A stretch of DNA of 64,000 bases from Myxococcus stipitatus DSM 14675 (GCF_000331735.1 NC_020126.1:6528501-6592500); one strand, 5' to 3'. Positions 9,701-17,618 are shown, counted from the first letter of the stretch. A program made the numbers and translations. The notes: generated by a model from the sequence alone, not told the origin.

Positions 9701-10569
9701 AGCACGCCCGCGAGCGCCAGCACCGCCTGCTCGTTGAAGCGCGTCTGCCGGCGGAGCAGCTCCGTCCAGAACGGGCCGCCCGCCCTCAAGGCGCGCGGCA
9801 GCGCGGTGGCCCGCAGCGGATCATTGCGCTCGACGAGCGCGGCAATCCAGGTGGCCCCCGTGGTTTCATCGGGGACCTTGAGCCCCGCCGCGCCGGCGAT
9901 GGCCTCCACCATGGCCTCGTTCCACTCCGCCTGGCCCCGCAGGAGCCCCTCGAGCAACGGCCCCGCCGCGGAGAGATAGGAGCGCTTGGCCGCCTCCACC
10001 ACGGACCCCAAGGGCCCGCCCCGGTGCGAGCGCGCCACCTTCCAGCGCGTCGGGTCCACCCGCGGCTCGAGCTGCGCGCGCACCCACGACGTCAGGTCCT
10101 CGCGAAGCTTCAGGCTCCGGTGCACGGAGAGGTACTCGAGCACCCGCACCACGGCCTTGTTGAAGTCCGCCTGCGGCCGCAGCGACTCGACATGGAAGGG
10201 CTGGAGTCCCTCGATGAAGGCGCGCTTGGTGGCCGTCACCACGCGGCCCAGCCGGGCGCGGTGGGAGTCCGGCACGGAGAACTCGTGGGGCACCGCCAGC
10301 CGGGCGGCCTCCTGCAGCGGAGAGAGCGCCAGCGCGCCGTCCGGCCGCGCCCGATGGAGCTCCTGCGTGAGCAGCTTCAAGGCGCCCTCGAGCGCCGTCA
10401 CGTCCTCGCAGGCCTCGGGCAGGCAAGGGCGCCGCGCATCCAGCAGCGAGCGCACCGCGGCCACCATCCGAGCCAGCTCCCCCGCACCCGGGGCAGCATC
10501 AGGCGCCCCCGCCTCTCCAGCGAGCTTCTCCAGGACCGTCTTCACCGACGTACCGCCTCTCTCGTTCAC
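6733..10569 (-). CDS. wbgA: Three-domain O-antigen glycosyltransferase, RfbC/WbgA type
   Basis: 1278 aa, very close to the 1276 aa I recall for M. xanthus RfbC/WbgA, which is needed for O-antigen and social motility. GTG 10569 is the longest start; GTG 10545 (eight codons in) is also possible. Residues 1-320 are helical and carry three copies of an SHR-AKR-FN module. Residues ~332-560 are a GT2 domain (TLVTPVYNT, LVDDAST, LDHDDTL). Residues ~600-860 are a second GT2 domain (SIIVPFKDR, FLNNDMEV, CGSDVDIGLR). Residues ~930-1278 resemble the WsaF-type rhamnosyltransferase fold (FIPAFGHVYAG, TYFVQDYEP, HPSYLPLEMMACG). It is cytoplasmic with no membrane segment and lies downstream of wzt in the same direction. 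It probably polymerises a repeating O-antigen backbone with three catalytic sites. Confidence 0.92.
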   Translation of the reverse strand: MNERGGTSVKTVLEKLAGEAGAPDAAPGAGELARMVAAVRSLLDARRPCLPEACEDVTALEGALKLLTQELHRARPDGALALSPLQEAARLAVPHEFSVPDSHRARLGRVVTATKRAFIEGLQPFHVESLRPQADFNKAVVRVLEYLSVHRSLKLREDLTSWVRAQLEPRVDPTRWKVARSHRGGPLGSVVEAAKRSYLSAAGPLLEGLLRGQAEWNEAMVEAIAGAAGLKVPDETTGATWIAALVERNDPLRATALPRALRAGGPFWTELLRRQTRFNEQAVLALAGVLGTRTPPPRPPELGDYEGWCERREKEDLDRAREAVASLVSRPKVTLVTPVYNTPESFFRDCAASVRAQVYPDWEWVLVDDASTAPHVAGMLRDAAAQDTRIRVVTRALNGGIAQATNAGLVVATGEWVGFLDHDDTLAPHALAEMVLAASADPALDVLYSDEDRLDSEGRRTAPFFKPDWSPDLLRSVNYVCHFLVARRGLLESVGGVREGFDGSQDFDLMLRLSEAARGIGHVPKVLYHWRANPASFSSQEAGLAKATDAGVRALREHLARKGESAEVTSPAPTQYRVRYPVKGTPKVSIIVPFKDRPDLLELLLPGLLTRTAYPHFEVLLVSNNSTQPETFALLERLTDPRLVKLTWDFPFNYPAINNWAAKRATGDLLLFLNNDMEVMDSGWLEELVAQAQRPEVGAVGCKLLFPEGTVQHAGAVVGITGMAGHPFWRLPDGPISTPFGHTDWTRDWLSVTSACVIFRRDVFESLEGFDERFQVCGSDVDIGLRLNQRGLRVLYTPHARLIHHESASRRADAIPESDYWRSYVSYRPWLGERGDPFYNPNLTLLGTDCSLRHHEETGETLALRTLTHDVPSAQDAAMEARAVAQRHLVEHLGELDFTPEQAEAFRAQAPAALAALRSRGKVRTASWFIPAFGHVYAGIHTLFRFADLMHRRHGVKSDFIVYDKPGASPGDFEARAATVFSQAAGAFRVLAGAADLESLPACDLAIATYWTSVYQVLRHPRAGVRTYFVQDYEPMFFAAGTQSALAEQTYQLGFQGIFNTPGLRDTVKALHGMGGFAFEPAVDGVLFHDRRPPRRGPVRVFFYGRPGNERNGFELGLAALTRLKRELGPAVEIVTAGAEWHPESYGVRGLVTNLGVLPAERTAALYRECDVGLCFMFTRHPSYLPLEMMACGMTVVTNDNPANHWLLEDGGNCLLAAPTPGSVLARLRTAVLDPELRVRLGARAAERVRRTTWEQQVDRMMEDLLALESRPARSAVD
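9892..10266 (-). repeat. SHR-AKR-FN modules in WbgA N-terminus
   Basis: Two clear module copies code residues 102-147 and 181-226 of WbgA (SHRARLG...TKRAF...LRPQADFN and SHRGGPLG...AKRSY...LRGQAEWN). A third, partial copy lies at residues ~257-288 (LRRQTRFN), outside these coordinates. They match the module in the 180-aa protein at 1601-2143. Confidence 0.65.
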
Positions 10570-10621
10570 ATCCCGGCCGTCGGGAGACGCGCCCCCTCGT
10601 TGCGCCAGTCAGCCCCGGACT

Positions 10622-11917
10622 TCAGGGATGACCACCGCCCGCGAGCGAGGACTCCACCGGCACCGGGACAGGCTCCACCACCCAGTGGTGCGCCGGACGG
10701 AACACTCCGCGCTCGGCCACATTCGAGCTCACCTCGAACGTCCGCCGCTCCGTGGACATGCCACCCGCCGTCCGCGCCGTCACCACCAGGACATACGTAC
10801 CGGCCAGCAACCCCAGGCGCTCCAGCACCAGGCGCATCCGCCCCGACGGCGGCAGCTCCCGGGGCAACGGCACCGCCTCCAGCCGGGTGCTCGTCTCGTA
10901 CAGCGGGCGCCCATCCGGCGACTGGAGCGACACCTCGAACTCCACGTCCTCGCAGCCGCTCCGGGCGGAGAAGTCCACGCAGACCTCCACGCCCATGTCG
11001 GGCGACAGGTTCTGCGCCTCCCCCCCGGAGGCATCCACCAGCCGCAGCCCGGCGATGCGCACGGGACAGTCCCCGCCCACCACCGAGTGGACCTCGGGCA
11101 GCGCGCCGCCGCCCTCCGTCAGCGCCGGAGGCGTGAAGGCGACCGACTGCGCCTCCGCCAGGGCGATGGCCTGCCGGTACTCGGTGACAATCTCCGAGGG
11201 GCGACCCACGCGGCGCACGTAGCCACCGTCAATCCAGATGGCCAGGTCGCACCAGCGCTCCACCGTGGAGAGGTCATGCGTCACCAGGACGATGGTCTTC
11301 CCCTGGCGCTTGAACTCCGTCATCTTGGCGACGCTCTTCTTGCTGAAGTGCTCGTCACCCACGGCGAGGATTTCGTCGACGATGAGGATGTCCGGGTCCA
11401 CGTGCGTGGCCACTGCGAACGCCAGCCGCATGTACATGCCGCTGGAGTAGGTGCGCACCGGCTCGTCGATGAACTCGCCCAGCTCACTGAAGGCGATGAT
11501 GGCATCCATCCTCGCCCGCACTTCCGCGCGCGACATTCCGAGGATGATGCCGTTGATAAGGATGTTCTCCCTGCCGGAGAAGTCCGGATGGAAGCCCGCG
11601 CCCAGGTCCAACAGCGCGGAGATGCGGCCGTTGATCTCCATGACACCCGAGGAGGGCGCATAGATGCCGGTGATGAGCTTCAGCAGCGTGCTCTTGCCCG
11701 AGCCATTGCGGCCGATGATGCCGACCGTCTTGCCTCGGGGGATGCGGAGGTTGATGCCGCGAAGCGCGCTGATGAGCCCCGCTTCCCGGGGCACTCGCTG
11801 GCCGCGAAACCAGCGCATCAGCTCGGATTTGAAGGTCGTGTACTCGCCCCGGATGGTCCGCTTCCGGAAGCTCTTCACGACATCGCGCATGACAATGGCG
11901 TCGAGGGGTTCCTGCAT
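10622..11917 (-). CDS. wzt: O-antigen ABC transporter ATPase with carbohydrate-binding end
   Basis: 431 aa. This is the ATPase subunit of the ABC exporter that moves undecaprenyl-linked O-polysaccharide across the inner membrane. The Walker A loop is GRNGSGKST at residues 69-77, followed by the ABC signature YSSGMYMRL and Walker B ILIVDEILAVGD. After about residue 255 there is a C-terminal ~170-residue domain without ATPase motifs. It has the length and beta-rich character of Wzt C-terminal domains that bind the capped glycan end before export. It lies 9 nt after the permease gene and just before wbgA, matching the wzm-wzt-wbgA order of M. xanthus. The methyltransferase fusion nearby could supply the cap this domain reads, which is inference. 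Confidence 0.94.
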   Translation of the reverse strand: MQEPLDAIVMRDVVKSFRKRTIRGEYTTFKSELMRWFRGQRVPREAGLISALRGINLRIPRGKTVGIIGRNGSGKSTLLKLITGIYAPSSGVMEINGRISALLDLGAGFHPDFSGRENILINGIILGMSRAEVRARMDAIIAFSELGEFIDEPVRTYSSGMYMRLAFAVATHVDPDILIVDEILAVGDEHFSKKSVAKMTEFKRQGKTIVLVTHDLSTVERWCDLAIWIDGGYVRRVGRPSEIVTEYRQAIALAEAQSVAFTPPALTEGGGALPEVHSVVGGDCPVRIAGLRLVDASGGEAQNLSPDMGVEVCVDFSARSGCEDVEFEVSLQSPDGRPLYETSTRLEAVPLPRELPPSGRMRLVLERLGLLAGTYVLVVTARTAGGMSTERRTFEVSSNVAERGVFRPAHHWVVEPVPVPVESSLAGGGHP

Positions 11918-11926
11918 GGCGACAAC

Positions 11927-12709
11927 TCAGATGGATTCCGCGAAGTCTTCGCGGCGGGATTCGAAGATGCTCGAGGCGCCCCACATGAGCACCAGCGAGA
12001 AGACGGCCAATGCCGCCAAGGGCCCCGGGTCCGGCCACCGGTGCTCGTAGAAGATGGCCTGGTAGGACACGAGCAGGCTGGACATCGGGTTCAGCGTCAT
12101 CACCACATCGCGCAGCGAGTCGTCCTTGATGGTGGAGATGGGGTACAGCACGGGCGTCATGAAGAACCACATCGTCAGCAGGTTGTTGACGATGTGCTGC
12201 AAGTCCCGGAACGTCACGTTGATGGCGGCCAGGATATAGGTGAGCGCCAGCGTGAAGATGAGCTGGATGATGACGACCGCCGGGAACGCCAGGATGTGCC
12301 ACGTGGGCGCCTGCCCGTAGAACAGCCCCAGCCCCACCATCAGCGGCAGCGACAGCAGGTAGTTGCTCAGGTTCGTCAGCACCACCGTCGTGGGCAGCAC
12401 CTGCGCCGGGAAGCGGACCTTCGTCATCAGGTCGCGCCGGTCGCTGATGGCGCTCGCGCCGCCCCCCAGTGACGTGGAGAACCAGATCCACGGCAGCAAC
12501 CCCACGAACATGAAGAACGGGAAGTTGGGGATGTTCTGCTTCATCACGACGGTGAACAGCAGCGCGTACACCATCATGTGCAGCGTGGGGTTCAAGAACG
12601 TCCAGAGGAACCCGAGGAACGACCCCCGGTAGCGTGCCTTGAGCTCGCGCTGCACGAGGCTCAGGAGCAGTCCACGGTATTGGTAGAGTTCTCGGACGAG
12701 GCGAATCAT
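11927..12709 (-). CDS. wzm: O-antigen ABC transporter permease
   Basis: 260 aa from ATG 12709 (MIRLVRELYQYRGLLLSLVQRELKARYRG), the usual start and length of ABC-2 type polysaccharide permeases; AAGG lies about 7 nt upstream. It has six hydrophobic segments and the family motif near the start (RELKARYRGSFLGFLW). It forms the inner-membrane channel through which Wzt drives O-antigen export. It is the first gene of the minus-strand O-antigen run, and a weak promoter candidate lies just upstream. The longer open frame up to 12916 has no family sequence and was discarded. Confidence 0.93.
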   Translation of the reverse strand: MIRLVRELYQYRGLLLSLVQRELKARYRGSFLGFLWTFLNPTLHMMVYALLFTVVMKQNIPNFPFFMFVGLLPWIWFSTSLGGGASAISDRRDLMTKVRFPAQVLPTTVVLTNLSNYLLSLPLMVGLGLFYGQAPTWHILAFPAVVIIQLIFTLALTYILAAINVTFRDLQHIVNNLLTMWFFMTPVLYPISTIKDDSLRDVVMTLNPMSSLLVSYQAIFYEHRWPDPGPLAALAVFSLVLMWGASSIFESRREDFAESI

Positions 12710-12723
12710 GAGGGGGCCTTCAT

Positions 12724-12752
12724 ATAGCAGGCCCCGAGTGCGTGCGAGGCAA
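12724..12752 (-). promoter_or_regulatory. Possible weak promoter for wzm-wzt-wbgA
   Basis: TTGCCT (12747-12752) and TGCTAT (12724-12729) are separated by 17 nt, about 15 nt before the wzm ATG. The -10 match is poor and the predicted leader would be very short, so this is only a candidate. Confidence 0.25.
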
Positions 12753-12931
12753 CCAGATGCACTCTCACGGTGACTCAGATTCCTGAGGGGCTTGTTCGCC
12801 CTCTCCTCAGCCAGGCCCGCCTCGCGGTGAGCTTCATGCTCGCCCCGCGGGACGATGAAACGTTCACCCCACCAGGCTTGTTCCGGGCAACACCCGCACC
12901 GCCGCATGCGAGTCATTGGAGGGAGGCGCGG

Positions 12932-12971
12932 AAAACAAAAAGGCCCCCTGGTTTCCCAGGAGGCCTTTGTT
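12932..12971 (-). terminator. Rho-independent terminator after tRNA-Gly
   Basis: Read on the minus strand, AAAGGCC-TCCTGG, a GAAA-type loop and CCAGGG-GGCCTTT form a stem immediately downstream of the tRNA 3' end. It is followed by a T-rich run (TTTTTGTTTT). This is a textbook intrinsic terminator for the tRNA transcript. Confidence 0.85.
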
Positions 12972-12972
12972 C

Positions 12973-13047
12973 TGGAGCGGGAAAAGGGATTTGAACCCTC
13001 GACCCTCGCCTTGGCAAGGCGATGCTCTACCGCTGAGCTATTCCCGC
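12973..13047 (-). tRNA. tRNA-Gly, anticodon GCC
   Basis: The minus strand begins GCGGGAATAGCTCAGCGGTA with a D-arm, then an anticodon loop CTTGCCAAG giving GCC. The T-arm is GTTCAAATC, and the 3' acceptor TTCCCGC pairs with the 5' end, followed by a discriminator T and an encoded CCA. Length is 75 nt including CCA. A strong promoter lies upstream and a terminator directly downstream, so it is probably a single-gene unit. Confidence 0.96.
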
Positions 13048-13109
13048 ATCAGGTACCGAAACCGCTGCTTCGTTCGCACCGCGTCAGCGCCGCGCCCGAA
13101 GTGAGATGG

Positions 13110-13138
13110 GGTATACAGAGGGCCCCCGAACACGTCAA
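13110..13138 (-). promoter_or_regulatory. Sigma70-type promoter of tRNA-Gly
   Basis: TTGACG (13133-13138), a 17-nt spacer and TATACC (13110-13115) on the minus strand give a leader of roughly 55 nt before the tRNA. The -35 box overlaps the stop codon of the upstream gene pgsA. Confidence 0.75.
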
Positions 13139-13824
13139 ACACTTTTCGCAACCGGTGCTTCGTCGCCACGCTTCGCGAGCATCGCGAGGAACGCTCGGAA
13201 GTAGACGACCGCGCTCCAGACGGAGAACGCGCCGGACAAGTAGACGAGCACCTTGCCCACGAGGTTGTAGTCCACCGGCGCGCTGAACGAGCCGAGCGTG
13301 AGCGGGTGCACGTAGTGGACGCACAACGAGATGATGCCCACGAGCTGGAGGGACGTCTTCCACTTCCCCTCCTGCCCCGCCGCGATGACCATGCCCTCGC
13401 TCGCGGCGATGGTGCGCAGCCCGCTGACGATGAGCTCACGCGCCAGCAGCACGATGACGACCCACGCGGCGATGCGGCCCAGGCGGACCATCATCACCAG
13501 CGCGGCCATGGCGATGAGCTTGTCGGCCAGCGGGTCCATGAACTTGCCGACGACGGTGATGAGGTTCCACTTGCGCGCCAGGTAGCCATCCACCACGTCG
13601 GTGATGGCGGCGGCGGCGAAGACCAGGCCCGCGAGCAGGGAGCTCAGCGGATCCGCGTCGTACATGAGCCAGACGAACGGGGGGATGAGGAAGATGCGCC
13701 CCAGCGTCAGCATGTTGGGGAGGTTCCAGAACTCCTGCACCAACACGCTGGGCTTGCGCTCCGCGCGTCGACGCGCCCGCTCCTCCCGCTTGCGTTGCTT
13801 GCGGCTCGCTCGGTCCGTGGCCAT
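13135..13824 (-). CDS. pgsA: CDP-diacylglycerol-glycerol-3-phosphate phosphatidyltransferase
   Basis: 229 aa. It makes phosphatidylglycerol phosphate from CDP-diacylglycerol and glycerol 3-phosphate in the inner membrane. The CDP-alcohol phosphotransferase signature is complete: D76, D79, G80, A83, R84, G93, D97 and D101 with the required spacing (DVVDGYLAR...GKFMDPLADK). There are about four to five membrane segments. The first ~25 residues are a highly basic extension (RKQRKREERARRRAERK) longer than in typical PgsA. It starts with ATG 11 nt after the TPR-AIM24 gene, so the two are likely co-transcribed. Other CDP-alcohol transferases cannot be fully excluded, but the LPNMLTLGRI start is typical of PgsA. 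Confidence 0.9.
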   Translation of the reverse strand: MATDRASRKQRKREERARRRAERKPSVLVQEFWNLPNMLTLGRIFLIPPFVWLMYDADPLSSLLAGLVFAAAAITDVVDGYLARKWNLITVVGKFMDPLADKLIAMAALVMMVRLGRIAAWVVIVLLARELIVSGLRTIAASEGMVIAAGQEGKWKTSLQLVGIISLCVHYVHPLTLGSFSAPVDYNLVGKVLVYLSGAFSVWSAVVYFRAFLAMLAKRGDEAPVAKSV

Positions 13825-13835
13825 GGCGGGCTCTT

Positions 13836-15293
13836 CTAGCGAACCGCGAGGGCGATGAGGGCAAAACCTTCACCGCCCAGCTCCACCGCCGTGCGCAAGG
13901 TCTCTCCGGTGGGGGATTTGAGCAGGGACACGACGCGGGGCGTGAGGTTGCCCTGCCACCCCACCAGGTGCGTGAGCGGCACCGTCACCGGAGCCTCCGG
14001 GCGCACCACCACCGAGCGCAGCGGCCCGGGCAGGCTCAACAGCACCTGCCCCTGCCCTCGCAGGTGAACCAGGTCCAGGTCCGGCGCGATGTCCGACGGC
14101 ACCCGGCCGTTCTCGAACATCACCGGCTCCTCGAAGGCGAAGACGTTCTCGTCCCGGAAGTAGGCGGAGTCCTCACCCAGGTCCACCGCGAAGAACTCGC
14201 GGTGCTCGGCCGGCTCCAGGTGGAGCACGCCCTTGCCGCGCGCCCGCACCATCCGGGCCGAGCCCTCACCGAAGGGCTTGTCCGTCGCCCTGCCCCGGAA
14301 GCGCTTCATCTCCGGCTGGAAGACAAGCTGCCCCTGGAGCGCCACCATCCCCTCCAGCCGGGTGAGCAGTTCCCCGTCCACCGCGATGGCGAACGTGCCC
14401 TCGCCCTGGATGAAGGCGCCTCTCGAGCGCTCCACCTCCAGCACCACCGAGGGCGCGAGCTTCGCCAGGACCGGCGCGGCGGAGACAGGGGCGCCCCGCG
14501 CGGCGACCTTGGTGAGCTGCACCTTGGTCAACGGCACGGGAGTGGGCTCCGGGGCCGCGTCGCGCGGGGGCTCCGGCGCGGCGGCGAGCGCGGAGGGCTC
14601 CACCTCCTCGGGCGTCGCCGTGAGCACGGGCCCGCCGTCGCTCTCGGACAGGGCGCTGGGGCCTTCGTCCTCGGCGAAGCGGATCTCCTCCTCGGGGAGG
14701 GCCTCCTCCCGAGGCGCGGCCTTCTCGGGCGCCGGTGCGGGCGCGGGAGGCGGCGCGTCCATGCGCGCGGCGGGCGTCACCGGTGCGGGCGTGGGCTTGG
14801 AGAAGTTCTCCCCGGCGATGGCGCGAGACATCTTGTCCGCCATCGCGTCGCTGCCCGCGAGCAGGAAGTGCTCTCGCGCGCGGCCGTACTCGCCCATCTG
14901 CGCGAGCGCCAGGCCCAGGTAGTTCTGGGCCTTCTGGTGCTCGGGCGACAGGTCCGTGGCGGTCTCGAACTCGCGCACGGCGCGCTGGAGCGCGTTGGTC
15001 TTCAGGTACACCAGGCCCAGGTTGACCCTCAGCGTCGGGTCCACCGGGTTGTCACGCACCAGCATCTCGTAGAGCTCGGCCGCGCGGTCGAACAGGCCCA
15101 GCTTGAAGTAGCAGAGCCCCAGCAGGTTCTGCGCTTTCTCGTTGCGAGGTTGGAGCTGGTGGGCGCGCTCCAGGAACTCCTTCGACTCGATGACCTTGTT
15201 GGCGGCCAGCAGCTCGCCACCGCGCTGGAGCTGCTGGAGGAATTCGTCGTCAGCGGGGCTCGTCTCCGCCCGCCCCTTCACGCGCGTCGTCAT
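13836..15293 (-). CDS. TPR protein with AIM24-type C-terminal domain
   Basis: 485 aa. Residues ~15-140 hold three to four tetratricopeptide repeats (AQNLLGLCYFKLGLFDRAAELY, LRVNLGLVYLKTNALQRAVREF and similar), normally used for protein-protein contacts. Residues ~165-275 are a low-complexity Pro/Ala/Glu linker. The rest resembles the AIM24/TspB beta-sandwich family, with the GxG turns (FIQGEGTF, ARGKGVLHL, LRGQGQVLL) and DSAYFRDENVFAFEEPV. The function of AIM24 in bacteria is unknown. The start lies 44 nt inside the preceding lytic transglycosylase gene, so translation is probably coupled and the two may act together at the envelope. There is no signal peptide. Confidence 0.8.
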   Translation of the reverse strand: MTTRVKGRAETSPADDEFLQQLQRGGELLAANKVIESKEFLERAHQLQPRNEKAQNLLGLCYFKLGLFDRAAELYEMLVRDNPVDPTLRVNLGLVYLKTNALQRAVREFETATDLSPEHQKAQNYLGLALAQMGEYGRAREHFLLAGSDAMADKMSRAIAGENFSKPTPAPVTPAARMDAPPPAPAPAPEKAAPREEALPEEEIRFAEDEGPSALSESDGGPVLTATPEEVEPSALAAAPEPPRDAAPEPTPVPLTKVQLTKVAARGAPVSAAPVLAKLAPSVVLEVERSRGAFIQGEGTFAIAVDGELLTRLEGMVALQGQLVFQPEMKRFRGRATDKPFGEGSARMVRARGKGVLHLEPAEHREFFAVDLGEDSAYFRDENVFAFEEPVMFENGRVPSDIAPDLDLVHLRGQGQVLLSLPGPLRSVVVRPEAPVTVPLTHLVGWQGNLTPRVVSLLKSPTGETLRTAVELGGEGFALIALAVR

Positions 15294-15936
15294 TCTGGAA
15301 GTTGGGCTCGCGGGTCACGCCTTCGGCGGACCGCTCGCGCTCCTTGTAGTGGTAGTAGAGCTGGAGCACCTTGCGGACGTACCCCTGCGTCTCTTCGTAA
15401 GGGGGCACCTTGCCGCCGTAGCGCTTCACCGCGTCCGGGCCCGCGTTGTAGGCGGCAATCATCTTCACCATGTCGCCGTCGAACATGTTGGCGAGCACCC
15501 GCAGATAGCGCACTCCGCCCTCGATGTTGTCGCGCTCGTCGAAGATGTCCTTCACGTACATGTCCGACGCCGTCCCCGGCATCAGCTGCATCAGTCCGCT
15601 GGCGCCCTTGTGGCTCAGCGCGTTCGCATTGAAGTTGCTCTCCGCATGCATGATGGCGCGCACCAGCGCCGTCGGGATGCGGTAGCGCAGCGCCGCCGCG
15701 GCGATGTGCGGGTCCAGGGCCGGCGGCGTGCGCGAGCGCCCCACCACCGGCGCGCTCTTCGCCGGGGCCTGGGCGAAGGAGCCCTTCATCTTCTTGGCGG
15801 CCTTGGAGCCCGTCGGCGGGACGTTCGTGTAGACGATGGTCCCGTCCTTCTCCACGTACCGGTAGATGGACTCGGACGCTCCCGCCCACAGCGGGAAGGC
15901 CAGCACGGTCAGGAGCAGCGCGGGAATGGCACGCAT
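15250..15936 (-). CDS. Exported lytic transglycosylase with DUF4124-like start
   Basis: 228 aa with a signal peptide (MRAIPALLLTVLAFPLWAGA). Residues ~23-45 (IYRYVEKDGTIVYTNVP) match the DUF4124 module often found before SLT domains. Residues ~78-200 are a Slt-type lytic transglycosylase: E99 in the AIMHAESNFN motif is the catalytic acid, followed by SGLMQLMP and the AAYNAGPDAV motif. It cleaves peptidoglycan glycan strands in the periplasm to give anhydro ends. A strong GGAGG lies 6 nt before the ATG. The gene overlaps the next one by 44 nt and is divergent from nadB. Confidence 0.92.
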   Translation of the reverse strand: MRAIPALLLTVLAFPLWAGASESIYRYVEKDGTIVYTNVPPTGSKAAKKMKGSFAQAPAKSAPVVGRSRTPPALDPHIAAAALRYRIPTALVRAIMHAESNFNANALSHKGASGLMQLMPGTASDMYVKDIFDERDNIEGGVRYLRVLANMFDGDMVKMIAAYNAGPDAVKRYGGKVPPYEETQGYVRKVLQLYYHYKERERSAEGVTREPNFQNDDAREGAGGDEPR

Positions 15937-16023
15937 ATCGGCCCTCCAACCTTAGACACACGGAGGAAAGTCCTCAAGAAAACGCCTTGTTTCCGGCACT
16001 TACAGTCGTTAAGGCTGTTGGCC

Positions 16024-17613
16024 ATGCCCCATCGGTTCGACTTCCTCGTCCTGGGCGGCGGAGTTGCGGGCCTCTCGTTCGCCCTCCAGGCCGCTCGCCA
16101 TGGCACCGTGGCCGTGCTGACCAAGCGCGAGCGAGGCGAGAGCAACACCGCCTATGCCCAGGGTGGCATCGCCAGCGTCCTCGCCCCCACCGACTCGTTC
16201 GCGGCGCACATCGAGGACACCCTCGTGGCGGGCGCGGGCATCTGCCACAAGGACGCGGTGGAAGTCACGGTGCACGAGGGGCCCGAGCGCATCCGCGAGC
16301 TGGTGACGCTGGGCGCGGAGTTCAACCGCAACACCTCCGGCGAGTTCCACCTGACGCGCGAGGGCGGGCACTCCGAGCGCCGCATCATCCACGCGGGCGA
16401 CATCACCGGCCGCGAGGTGCAGCGCGCCCTGCTGGCGAAGTGTGACGAGACGCCCAACATCACCTTCTTCTCCAACACCGCCGCCATCGACCTCATCCTG
16501 GACCGGCGCCCGCCTCGCTCCGGCGCCAACCGGTGCCTGGGCGCGTACGCGCTGCTGGAGAGCGGTGTCATCGAGCGCTTCCTCGCGCGGGTGACGGTGC
16601 TGGCCACGGGTGGCGCGGGCAAGGTGTACCTGTACACGTCCAATCCGGACGTGGCCACGGGCGACGGGGTGGCCATGGCGTACCGCGCGGGCGCGCAGGT
16701 GGCCAACATGGAGTTCTACCAGTTCCACCCCACCTGCCTGTACCACCCGGAGGCCAAGAGCTTCCTCATCAGCGAGGCCCTGCGCGGCGAGGGCGGCAAG
16801 CTGCGCCTCAAGGGCGGGCAGACCTTCATGGAGCGCTATCACCCGCTGGGCGCACTGGCCCCGCGCGACGTGGTGGCGCGCGCCATCGACGCGGAGATGA
16901 AGCGCACGGGTGATGAGTGCGTGTACCTGGACATGACACACATGGGCCGGGCCTTCCTCACCGAGCGCTTCCCCAACATCTACGCCACCTGCAAGGCCTT
17001 CAACATCGACATGGCCGTGCAGCCCATCCCCGTCGTCCCCGCGGCCCACTACCAATGCGGCGGCGTGGTGACGGACCTGCAGGGGCGCACGTCGGTGCCG
17101 GGGCTGTACGCCATCGGCGAGGTGTCCTGCACGGGGCTGCATGGCGCCAACCGGCTCGCGTCCAACTCGCTTCTCGAAGGACTCGTGTTCGGCCAGCGCG
17201 CGGTGGAGGCCAGCGTCGCGGAGCTGGCCTCGCTGCCCACGCCGCACGAGGACCCGCCGGAGTGGGACCCGGGCAGCGCGGTGGAGTCCGACGAGAGCGT
17301 CGTCGTCACCCACAACTGGGACGAGATTCGCCGGCTCATGTGGAACTACGTCGGCATCGTCCGCACGGACAAGCGGCTGATGCGCGCGCGCCGTCGGCTC
17401 GAGTTGTTGCGCGAGGAGATTCGCGACTACTACTGGCGCTTCAAGGTGACCCGAGACGTCATCGAGCTGCGAAACATCGCCGACGTGGCGCTGCTCATCG
17501 TCGACTGCGCCAGCCGCCGCAAGGAGAGCCGCGGCCTGCACTTCACCCTCGACTATCCCCACACCGACGACCACCACTGGCTGCGCGACACCACCCTTTC
17601 CCGGGAGCTGTGA
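16024..17613 (+). CDS. nadB: L-aspartate oxidase
   Basis: 529 aa from ATG 16024, where family homology begins (MPHRFDFLVLGGGVAGLS); the longer upstream frame is an antisense shadow of the transglycosylase. It oxidises L-aspartate to iminoaspartate, the first step of de novo NAD synthesis. Visible marks are the FAD-binding GGGVAG at residues 11-16, the SNTAYAQGGIA segment, the substrate region EFYQFHPTCLYHP and LISEALRGEGG, RDVVARAID, HYQCGGV, and GLYAIGEVSCTGLHGANRLASNSLLEG. It ends with the helical domain typical of NadB. No nadA or nadC lies in the window. The stop overlaps or abuts the next gene. Confidence 0.95.
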   Translation: MPHRFDFLVLGGGVAGLSFALQAARHGTVAVLTKRERGESNTAYAQGGIASVLAPTDSFAAHIEDTLVAGAGICHKDAVEVTVHEGPERIRELVTLGAEFNRNTSGEFHLTREGGHSERRIIHAGDITGREVQRALLAKCDETPNITFFSNTAAIDLILDRRPPRSGANRCLGAYALLESGVIERFLARVTVLATGGAGKVYLYTSNPDVATGDGVAMAYRAGAQVANMEFYQFHPTCLYHPEAKSFLISEALRGEGGKLRLKGGQTFMERYHPLGALAPRDVVARAIDAEMKRTGDECVYLDMTHMGRAFLTERFPNIYATCKAFNIDMAVQPIPVVPAAHYQCGGVVTDLQGRTSVPGLYAIGEVSCTGLHGANRLASNSLLEGLVFGQRAVEASVAELASLPTPHEDPPEWDPGSAVESDESVVVTHNWDEIRRLMWNYVGIVRTDKRLMRARRRLELLREEIRDYYWRFKVTRDVIELRNIADVALLIVDCASRRKESRGLHFTLDYPHTDDHHWLRDTTLSREL

Positions 17614-17618
17614 GCGAC

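Noticed and set aside
8155..11136. 993-aa plus-strand open frame over wbgA and wzt
   Set aside because: It lies entirely antisense to strongly supported genes, has Arg/His/Gln/Pro-biased composition typical of high-GC shadows, and no family motif.
15937..16023. TTGAGG-N17-TAAGGT promoter for the lytic transglycosylase
   Set aside because: The predicted start would fall within the ribosome-binding site, making a leader too short to use it.
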